Shown: one piece after another, positions 44,330 through 53,235 of the stretch
How the letters are laid out: each line of letters begins with the position of its first letter
Numbering within the stretch: position 1 is the first letter of the stretch
From: Solidesulfovibrio fructosivorans JJ]
GTDB lineage: Bacteria; Desulfobacterota; Desulfovibrionia; Desulfovibrionales; Desulfovibrionaceae
Length of the DNA: 53,235 nt
Direction of reading: 5' to 3'
Assembly (NCBI RefSeq): GCF_000179555.1
Contig: NZ_AECZ01000028.1
Coordinates: 1-53,235 of the forward strand
Made by a program: the position numbers and the translations under genes
The notes under the pieces: model-generated
The model's input: only the letters and a program-made list of their open reading frames with translations
Told to the model about the DNA's origin: nothing
Databases searched by the model: none

Positions 44330-44551
44330 TTAAATACGCGTGCGCAGGATGGCGCCGAGGCCCGTTTCGAGGATGGGGCCGGTGGTGATGGCGTGGGGCG
44401 TGTTGTCCGGCACGTTGGAGCCCATGGACGGGGAGAGGCGTTCGATGGCGGCGTGGGCGTTCGCCAGCCCCGCCACCATGTCGGCGGTGGAGCTGCCGTC
44501 GTAGTGGGTCAGGTAGGCGGCGCGTTCCCACATGCGCTCCGATATGGACAT
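44330..44551 (-). CDS. Small hypothetical protein
   Basis: A 73-aa soluble protein, MSISERMWERAAYLTHYDGS..., with GGGAGA 5 nt before the ATG at 44551. It has HYDGSSTADMVAGLANAHAA and a C-terminal TGPILETGLGAILRTRI. No cysteine, signal peptide or known motif. A good ribosome site plus a terminator module directly after the stop make it a credible gene. Function unknown. Confidence 0.65.
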   Translation of the reverse strand: MSISERMWERAAYLTHYDGSSTADMVAGLANAHAAIERLSPSMGSNVPDNTPHAITTGPILETGLGAILRTRI

Positions 44552-44812
44552 GGTCTTCTCCCGGATGATCTTGATCGATACATAACGCCTTCTTTCCTTC
44601 CGGGCAAGGGATTGTCGACATATCGGCGATGTGGGCAACAAACGTAACCAGGATGTGCAACAAACGGAACGTCCGGCGGTCCGTTGCGGCGGAGTGTTGG
44701 AGTGATTTAAAGATAATGCTGTAAAGACAGTATGTTGTAATTGGTGTCGCGAGGCGGCTCGGTTGGCATGGTTCTGGCTTGGGAAAAGGAAACGCATTGA
44801 AGGAGGCACGCC

Positions 44813-45172
44813 ATGAAGCGTCTTCTGAGCACCCTTATCCTGACTTGTTCCCTGGTCGCCATGGCTGGTGTCGCCCAGGCCCTGACCGTGGCCGGTCCGG
44901 GGTTTGCCGTAAGCGTTCCCCTCTATGTCGGCGTCGCCCCGGCCCCGGTTTATGTGGCGCCGCCCCCGCCCGTGTATGTGGCTCCGGCCTATGTGCCGCC
45001 GCCCCCGCCGGTCTACGTGGCCCCGGCCTATGTGCCGCCGCCGGTATGGGTCGCGCCGCGTCCGTATCGGGCTCGGCCGCGTCCGGTGGCCGTGCTGCCG
45101 CCGGTCGGCCCCCGGCCCATCGGCCCCGGGCCTGTCGGTCCGCACCCCCACTTCGGTCCGCGCCCCCGCTAA
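44813..45172 (+). CDS. Secreted Pro/Val/Tyr-rich repeat protein
   Basis: A 119-aa protein with a signal peptide (MKRLLSTLILTCSLVAMAGVAQA, cleavage near residue 23). AAGGAGG lies 6 nt upstream. The mature part begins LTVAGPGFAVSVPLYVG and then contains repeated VYVAPPPP/VYVAPAYVPPPP units, ending in a Pro/Arg/His-rich tail (GPHPHFGPRPR). Such proteins are thought to be extended cell-envelope components; the family resembles the small YXWGXW/VYVAPP-rich secreted proteins of proteobacteria. Role unknown. Confidence 0.8.
   Translation: MKRLLSTLILTCSLVAMAGVAQALTVAGPGFAVSVPLYVGVAPAPVYVAPPPPVYVAPAYVPPPPPVYVAPAYVPPPVWVAPRPYRARPRPVAVLPPVGPRPIGPGPVGPHPHFGPRPR
44943..45055 (+). repeat. Degenerate tandem repeat encoding VYVAP units
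   Basis: Repeats of roughly 50 nt around GTNTAYGTGGCNCC and CCGGCCTATGTGCCGCC produce the Pro-rich core of the secreted protein. Three near copies of the VYVAP unit and one variant (VWVAP) are visible. Confidence 0.65.
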
Positions 45173-45194
45173 CGTGGCGCGGCGGCTGTAAAAG

Positions 45195-45225
45195 AAACGC
45201 GCGGTCGGATTGCGGCCGCGCGTTT
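45195..45225. terminator. Bidirectional terminator between convergent genes
   Basis: AAACGCGCGG pairs with CCGCGCGTTT around an 11-nt loop; TTTT runs lie on either strand. Confidence 0.75.
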
Positions 45226-45230
45226 TCCTA

Positions 45231-47633
45231 TTAGATGCCCTCGGCCCGGGCCAGGGCGTCCCGGGCTTCTCCGTCGCGTCCCTGGGCGGTGAGGGCGCGG
45301 GCCAGCGCCTGCCAGAATTCCGTCCGTTCGGGCCGCAGGGCCACGGCCTGCCGGGCCATGGCCTCGGCGATGGCCGGGTCCTGGCCTTCCTTGAGGTAGA
45401 GCTTGGCCATCAGGTGCAGGGACACCGCGTCCTTGGGGTCGTGGAGCAGGGCCTGGTGCAGGTGTTCCCGGGCTTCCTCGTTGCGGCCTCGCTTGAAAGC
45501 CAGCCGGGCCAGGTGGCGCAGGGTCAGGGGCGCGCCGCCCGGGGCGGCCATGGCCCGCTTGTAATATTTGAGCGCCGTGGTGAAGCGCTTGTCCTCCTCG
45601 GACATGCGCCCGAGCCGCAGCAAGCTGTAGATGTGGCCGGGATTGGCCCGCAGGCATTTCTGGAAGGCCTTGCGCGCGGCGGCGTTTTCGCCCAGCCGGC
45701 GGCAGACGCAGCCGAGGTTGTACAGGGCCATGGTGTTTTTGGCGTCGCGGCCGATGACCCGGTCGAATTCGGCCCGGGCCGTATCCAGCCGGCCGAGCCG
45801 GGCCAGGCAGATGCCGAGCGAGTTGCGGGCCAGCGTATTACCCTCGTCGGCCAAAAGCGCCTGCTTGTATTCCTCCATGGCCGCGTAGATGTCGCCCATG
45901 GCGAAATGGCGGTCGCCGCTGACGGTCAGCGACAAAGTGTCGAAGACGGCCGTCTTGGGGCCGCGCGGCAAAAGCAGGGCGTGGTCCAGGGCCTTGCGGC
46001 AATTTTCCGGCACATCGGCCCGGGTGTGGTTGAGAAACGGATACCCGGCCACGCCCACGGCCGCGGTGCCGCCGAGGCGTTCGCCAAGCCCGGCCAGCAC
46101 GGCTTCGGCGGCCTCGGCCAGTCCGGCCGGCTCACGGTCGGGGAGGTAGAAGACGAGCTTGGACGAGCTGAACCGGCCGCCCACGGCCGCCTGGCCGAAA
46201 TGGGCCCGGCACACGGCCGCCGCTTCGGCCACGTCCGCCTCGGCCGGCCGTCCGGCGCGCGGTTCGGACGCCGGATCGGGCAACAGCACCAGGGCCATGG
46301 AAAAGGTCTGGCGCTTTTCGCGGTCGGCGGCGGTCTGGCGCAGGAAATCGGCGTGGGAGAAAAGGCCGGTGGCCGGATCCTTTTTCGGCGGACCGTCCGG
46401 CGCGGCGGCATGGCCGGCCTCGTCGGAGTCGGCCGCGAGCAGGAGCCGGTCCCCGGGCTCGATGGCCCAGCCCGGATCGTTGCATTGGAGCGTTTCGGCG
46501 AAAGCCAGGTCCTCGCCCACCTCCAACAGGGCGATTTCGCCCTTGATCATGGTGGGGGAGCGGCCCGAGACCCGCTCGCCGTCGGACTTGCGGATGTCGT
46601 GGGCCCCTTCGTGGCGCGGCGACCAGACCAGGAAGCGTTGTCCGGCCTCGGCGTCCACGAAGCGGCCGAGGCTTACGGCATAGCGCGACAGGGGCAGCGC
46701 CTCGAGCACCACGCCGCCCTCGGCCAGGATGCGGTGAAAGGCCATGGCCTGGTTGCGGCCGAGGTCCTTGGCCACGGCCAGGGCTTTTTTGGCCTTGCGC
46801 AAGAGCACCCGGGCCTGTTCGGCCGGCGGGGCCACGAACTGGCCGCCGCGCATGTCCTGGGGATAGGCCACGCAGCCGGCGCTGGCCGTCAGGGCGTGGC
46901 TTTCCCCGGTGGCCGGGGTCTCGAAGGTCAGCCGCGAGACCTCCCGCACGATGCCCTCGGCCGCCTCCCGGCAGCGCGAGGCCGTGGCCCCGGGCAGAAA
47001 AAGCCCGAAAAGGTCGTCGTGGAGCCGGGCGGCCAGCCCGCCTTCGGGGCACAGGCGGCGCAGCAGCGCGCCGGCTTCGGCCAGATTGCCCTCGGCCGCG
47101 ACAAAGCCGTGCCGGGCGGCCAGCCGGCTGAAATGGTCCACATCGAGGACCACGAGCCCGAATCCGCCCCGAAGCCCGGTGAGCCCCGGATCGACCAGAC
47201 TGGCCGAGCCCGGCAGGATGCGGTCCTGGACCAGCTCGATCTCCCGGGTGAGGACCGAGGTCAGGGCGTCGGCGTTGGCAAGGCCGGTGAGCGCGTCGCT
47301 TGTGGCGGCATGGCGCAGCCGGATTTCCTCCAGGGCCATGGCCGCGATGCGGGGCAAAAGCGCCAGCATGGTACGCGGCGCGCCAAGGCTCGCCCCTCGG
47401 GCCACGAACACACCGAGCAGCCTGTCCGAGGCGGCCAGGGGAACGAGCACCTTGCGTTCCGCCGGCAGATGCACGGCCTGGTCGTGGCCCGGACCGAAGC
47501 CGGCGATAAGCCCGTCATCGTCGCGGGGGAAAAAAAGGCTGTGGGTTTTGAAGGAAAGGAACCGGGAAAAAACATCCCGGAGAAACTGTTCGTTTGCGAT
47601 GAGGTCACGCTGTGTGACGGATGCCGCCGGCAT
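45231..47633 (-). CDS. GAF/double degenerate GGDEF/TPR protein
   Basis: An 800-aa cytoplasmic protein; GGGAG lies 5 nt before the ATG at 47633. Residues about 10-105 look GAF-like (KVLVPLAASDRLLGVFVARG). Residues 110-260 form a GGDEF domain whose signature is HDDLF (205-209), so it should lack cyclase activity, though DALTGLANADAL and LVVLDVDHFSR are kept. A second GGDEF-like domain (about 425-560; DPATGLFSHADFLRQ) has SSSKL at its signature. About 560-795 is a run of TPR repeats (YNLGCVCRRLGENAAARKAF and similar). It probably binds a ligand or partner rather than making c-di-GMP. Target unknown. Confidence 0.85.
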   Translation of the reverse strand: MPAASVTQRDLIANEQFLRDVFSRFLSFKTHSLFFPRDDDGLIAGFGPGHDQAVHLPAERKVLVPLAASDRLLGVFVARGASLGAPRTMLALLPRIAAMALEEIRLRHAATSDALTGLANADALTSVLTREIELVQDRILPGSASLVDPGLTGLRGGFGLVVLDVDHFSRLAARHGFVAAEGNLAEAGALLRRLCPEGGLAARLHDDLFGLFLPGATASRCREAAEGIVREVSRLTFETPATGESHALTASAGCVAYPQDMRGGQFVAPPAEQARVLLRKAKKALAVAKDLGRNQAMAFHRILAEGGVVLEALPLSRYAVSLGRFVDAEAGQRFLVWSPRHEGAHDIRKSDGERVSGRSPTMIKGEIALLEVGEDLAFAETLQCNDPGWAIEPGDRLLLAADSDEAGHAAAPDGPPKKDPATGLFSHADFLRQTAADREKRQTFSMALVLLPDPASEPRAGRPAEADVAEAAAVCRAHFGQAAVGGRFSSSKLVFYLPDREPAGLAEAAEAVLAGLGERLGGTAAVGVAGYPFLNHTRADVPENCRKALDHALLLPRGPKTAVFDTLSLTVSGDRHFAMGDIYAAMEEYKQALLADEGNTLARNSLGICLARLGRLDTARAEFDRVIGRDAKNTMALYNLGCVCRRLGENAAARKAFQKCLRANPGHIYSLLRLGRMSEEDKRFTTALKYYKRAMAAPGGAPLTLRHLARLAFKRGRNEEAREHLHQALLHDPKDAVSLHLMAKLYLKEGQDPAIAEAMARQAVALRPERTEFWQALARALTAQGRDGEARDALARAEGI

Positions 47634-47849
47634 TGCCGCTCCCTTGCTGACTGTCTGGATGGGGCTTTTCTCTACCGTTGACGCGGCGGGAAAACAAGCG
47701 CGGTCCAGGCGGCATGGCGCGGCCTCTTGACGGGGGGCGTCCGGAAACGGCACTGCTTGCCGCAGGCGGCGTCCGGCGCGGGCGGCCGGGTCGCCGTTTT
47801 CGACCACGGGCCGGCAGTCGCGGCAAATCGCACGGGAGGGTCATGCGGC

Positions 47850-48476
47850 ATGGACATCAAGACGTTTCCGATAGGTCCCCTGGAGACCAACTGTTACATC
47901 GCGGTCGCGGGCAGCGCGGCCATTGCCGTGGATGTCGGCGGCAAGCCCACGGCGGTGGCGCAATTTCTTGAGGAAAAAGGGCTTGCCCTTGAGGCGGTGC
48001 TGCTCACCCACCTGCACTGCGACCATTTGTACGGCGTGGGCGAGCTGGCCGGGGCGTTCGGCGCGCCGGTTTTCGCCGGGGCCGCCGACGCGTCGCTTCT
48101 GGAAATCGAAATCGGCCGGGGCGGATTCATGGGCCTGCCCCAGGTGCCCGAGTTCTCCTACGAGCCCATCGCTCCGGGCGAGCGCACGTTTCTCGGCCAA
48201 CCCTGCCGGGTGCTGGCCACCCCCGGGCACTCCCCGGGCAGCCTGTCCTATTATTTTCCCGAGGCCGGCACGGTTTTCGTCGGGGACCTGCTTTTTTACC
48301 GCTCCATCGGCCGCACGGATTTCGCCGGCGGCGACTATGACCAGCTCATGGCCTCGGTGCGCGAAAAGATCTTCGTCCTGCCCGAGGCCACGTTGGTCTA
48401 TCCCGGCCATGGTCCGGCCACGAGCGTCGGCGACGAGATGCGGCACAACCCGTTTTTTTCGGAGTACGCCCGGTGA
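47850..48476 (+). CDS. MBL-fold metallo-hydrolase (glyoxalase II-like)
   Basis: A 208-aa protein; GGGAGG lies about 10 nt before the ATG at 47850. It starts MDIKTFPIGPLETNCYI, typical of YcbL/GloB-like hydrolases. The HxHxDH motif is THLHCDHLYG (H54, H56, D58, H59), followed by LATPGHSPGS, VFVGDLLF and YPGHGPAT, giving a complete dinuclear metal site. The C-terminal domain of true glyoxalase II is absent. Its stop overlaps the next start (GTGA), so translation is coupled to the flavin reductase. Substrate unknown. Confidence 0.9.
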   Translation: MDIKTFPIGPLETNCYIAVAGSAAIAVDVGGKPTAVAQFLEEKGLALEAVLLTHLHCDHLYGVGELAGAFGAPVFAGAADASLLEIEIGRGGFMGLPQVPEFSYEPIAPGERTFLGQPCRVLATPGHSPGSLSYYFPEAGTVFVGDLLFYRSIGRTDFAGGDYDQLMASVREKIFVLPEATLVYPGHGPATSVGDEMRHNPFFSEYAR

Positions 48477-49078
48477 CGCCCGGTCCCGCGGCCACGGTGT
48501 TTTTGTGCGGTCCGAGACCCGGCGGCAATGCCGACGCGGCCGGGCTGGCCTTTGCCCGGGGGCTTCGGGAGAAAGGCATCGCGGCCCAGGTCGTGGCCTT
48601 GCGCGACGAACGTATCGCCCCGTGCCGGGGCTGCGGCGCCTGCCTCGCTGCCGGCCACCGCTGTCCTCTGGATACGGAAGGCGACGCGGCCGAGGCGCTT
48701 TTCGCCCATGTCCGCGAATCCCCTCTTCTGGCTTTTGCCTCGCCCATCTACTTTTACCACGTGCCGGCGCTTTTCAAGGCGTTCATCGACCGGGCCCAGC
48801 GCCACTGGGCCGTGCGCTCCGCTGGCGAGGCCGGCGAGGCCGAGCCGTCCGTCCTGCCGGACGTCCGTGTCCTGCTGGTCGCCGGCCGGCCCCGGGGCGA
48901 AAAGCTCTTTGCCGGGACGCTGCTCAGCCTCAAGTACTTTCTCTGGCCCTTTTACCGCGCCCTGGCCGAGCCGTGCCTGTTTCGGGGCTATGACGCGCCG
49001 GGCGATCTGGCCGGCGACGTCGCCGCCGTGAAACAGGCGGCCGGGTACGGCCGGGATGCCGCCCATGGGGCTTTTTAG
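48473..49078 (+). CDS. NADPH-dependent FMN reductase family protein
   Basis: A 201-aa flavodoxin-like protein starting at GTG 48473, overlapping the upstream stop by 4 nt. It has the FMN-binding loop CGPRPGGNADAAGLAFA and the APCRGCGACLAAGHRCPL Cys cluster typical of this iron-sulfur-flavoprotein-like group, then LLAFASPIYFYHVPALFKAFIDR. The Cys spacing may hold a cluster or only disulfides. The MBL neighbour is reminiscent of flavodiiron partners, but that is inference. The ComF start lies inside its last codons (23-nt overlap). Confidence 0.87.
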   Translation: MTPGPAATVFLCGPRPGGNADAAGLAFARGLREKGIAAQVVALRDERIAPCRGCGACLAAGHRCPLDTEGDAAEALFAHVRESPLLAFASPIYFYHVPALFKAFIDRAQRHWAVRSAGEAGEAEPSVLPDVRVLLVAGRPRGEKLFAGTLLSLKYFLWPFYRALAEPCLFRGYDAPGDLAGDVAAVKQAAGYGRDAAHGAF

Positions 49079-49832
49079 GGCCGGGCTGCCGCGTCTGGCC
49101 GGGTGGCTCGCCCGGGCCATGCTTTTTGCCTGCGACCGGTGCCAGGCCTGTTCGGGCCTGCTGCCGGTCCGGGACGGACCGCATCCGGTATGCCCGTTGT
49201 GCGCCGCGCGTCTGACCCCGCGCCTGGGCGGCTATTGCCCCCGGTGCGGCGAGCTTGCCGCCGATCCCGCCGCGCCGCCGCAGCTCTGCCCCGAGTGTCT
49301 GCGCCAGGGCCGCTCATGGGACGGCTTCGCCTTTCACGGTCCCTACGAGGGGCTGTTGCGGGACATGGTGCTGGGGTTCAAATTCCACGGCCGGCTGGGC
49401 CAGGGCCGGGTCTTGGCGGAACTGACCGCCGACGCCTACGCGCGCGCCGCCGCCCGCACCGGTCCCGGTGCCATGGACCCGGCCGGGCCGGATGTCATCG
49501 TGCCCGTGCCCCTTTATCCCAGACGCCTTGCCTGGCGGGGATTCAACCAGAGCCTGGAACTGGCCCGGGAGCTCTCCCGCCGGCTGGCCCGGCCCGTCGC
49601 CGTAAACGCCCTGGCCCGCATCCGCGACACCACCCCCCAAAGCCAGCTGCCCGGCTCAAAGCGACTGCGCAACATCCAGGGCGCTTTCGCCGCCGCGCCG
49701 GAGATCGTCTCCGGCCGGGCCGCGCTGCTCGTCGACGACGTCATGACCACCGGGGCCACCGTGGAAACCGCCGCGCGCGCCTTGCGCCTGGCCGGGGCGG
49801 AGCGCGTGGATGTGGTGGTGGTTGCCCGCTAG
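49056..49832 (+). CDS. comF: ComF family phosphoribosyltransferase-like protein
   Basis: A 258-aa protein. N-terminal zinc-ribbon cysteines are FACDRCQACSG, VCPLCAARL, YCPRCGEL and LCPECLRQG. The C-terminal type I phosphoribosyltransferase fold has VIVPVPLYPRRLAWRGFNQ and the PRPP loop LLVDDVMTTGATVETA. ComF proteins assist DNA uptake or recombination in competent bacteria; in others their role is unclear. The ATG at 49056 overlaps the previous gene; an in-frame ATG at 49065 is an alternative start. Confidence 0.9.
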   Translation: MPPMGLFRAGLPRLAGWLARAMLFACDRCQACSGLLPVRDGPHPVCPLCAARLTPRLGGYCPRCGELAADPAAPPQLCPECLRQGRSWDGFAFHGPYEGLLRDMVLGFKFHGRLGQGRVLAELTADAYARAAARTGPGAMDPAGPDVIVPVPLYPRRLAWRGFNQSLELARELSRRLARPVAVNALARIRDTTPQSQLPGSKRLRNIQGAFAAAPEIVSGRAALLVDDVMTTGATVETAARALRLAGAERVDVVVVAR

Positions 49833-49844
49833 GTCCGGCAAGGA

Positions 49845-49873
49845 CTGGAAAAAACCCCCGCGCCCTGTATACT
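49845..49873 (+). promoter_or_regulatory. Candidate sigma-70 promoter of treS
   Basis: CTGGAA (49845-49850) and TATACT (49868-49873) are 17 bp apart, 27 nt upstream of the treS start. The -10 is 5/6 to consensus and the -35 is weak. Confidence 0.45.
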
Positions 49874-49900
49874 GGGGGCAGTCAACGACAAGGAGCACCC

Positions 49901-53203
<3,303 letters not shown>

Positions 53204-53218
53204 TCGGGGAAGTGAGGA

Positions 53219-53235
53219 GGAACCGGGGGAGGGAA
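53219..53235 (+). terminator. Left arm of a terminator hairpin cut by the window end
   Basis: AACCGGGGGAGGGAA starts at 53221 and matches the left arm of the 36703-36748 hairpin. Confidence 0.5.

Noticed and set aside
44943-45055. Tandem repeats as a CRISPR array
   Set aside because: The units are contiguous, in frame and encode Pro-rich protein; there are no unique spacers.
49103-49900. Upstream in-frame extension of treS across the ComF gene
   Set aside because: The frame is open only because of high GC. The ATG at 49901 has AAGGAG and matches the family start.

Overview
The window looks like a chromosomal segment of a high-GC, strictly anaerobic, motile sulfate reducer of the Desulfovibrionaceae (Desulfovibrio/Solidesulfovibrio type). 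The reasons are the neelaredoxin-type superoxide reductase, bacteriohemerythrin, FmdE-family protein, DUF169 and DUF2917 proteins, aspartate 4-decarboxylase, three chemoreceptors, strong GGAGG ribosome sites, and G/C-rich hairpins after many genes. The genus is inferred from gene content; no rRNA or tRNA gene was seen. I saw no phage, insertion sequence or CRISPR array.

Layout. 0-2 kb: an RdgC-like gene and a conserved unknown on the minus strand, flanked by hairpins. 1.8-3.9 kb: a small Cys-containing protein and a MerR regulator fused to an LCM-type methyltransferase, preceded by a MerR-type promoter. 4-11.4 kb: a translationally coupled MdtABC-type RND efflux operon (one adaptor, two pumps, no outer-membrane channel). 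11.5-14 kb: an unknown Ala-rich protein, an FtsJ/RlmM-like methyltransferase and a STAS protein, all minus. 14-17.5 kb: a MocR regulator divergent from a DUF2917 protein, then phosphofructokinase. 17.7-21.6 kb: shikimate kinase, an ECF sigma factor and a large FtsX-type permease. 21.7-28.3 kb: two chemoreceptors, a class V aminotransferase, a Rossmann-like unknown and an FmdE protein. 28.5-35.2 kb (all minus): aspartate 4-decarboxylase, hemerythrin, aldo/keto reductase, superoxide reductase, a secreted unknown, a small membrane protein with a chemoreceptor, and a lipoprotein. 35.5-40 kb: a second RND efflux pair. 40.1-44.6 kb: a PAS histidine kinase, a Tat-exported nitroreductase-like protein, a DUF169 protein and a small unknown. 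44.8-47.6 kb: a Pro-rich secreted protein and a degenerate double-GGDEF/TPR protein. 47.8-53.2 kb: a tight plus-strand run of metallo-hydrolase, flavin reductase and ComF, then a TreS-maltokinase fusion.

The most striking non-coding signal is a family of related hairpin modules (about 14 copies) placed at 3' ends of genes. Most are a long G/C-rich stem, several with loop TTCA, followed by a C-rich stretch and a CAAARACTTTT-like tail. At two convergent junctions the modules meet around a central inverted repeat (GTTACAG...CTGTAAC) with a 15-nt loop in both cases. Two proteins end inside or beyond such a hairpin. Most genes belong to known families; the least explained parts are this repeat family, the MerR-methyltransferase fusion, the double-degenerate GGDEF-TPR protein and several small or unknown proteins.
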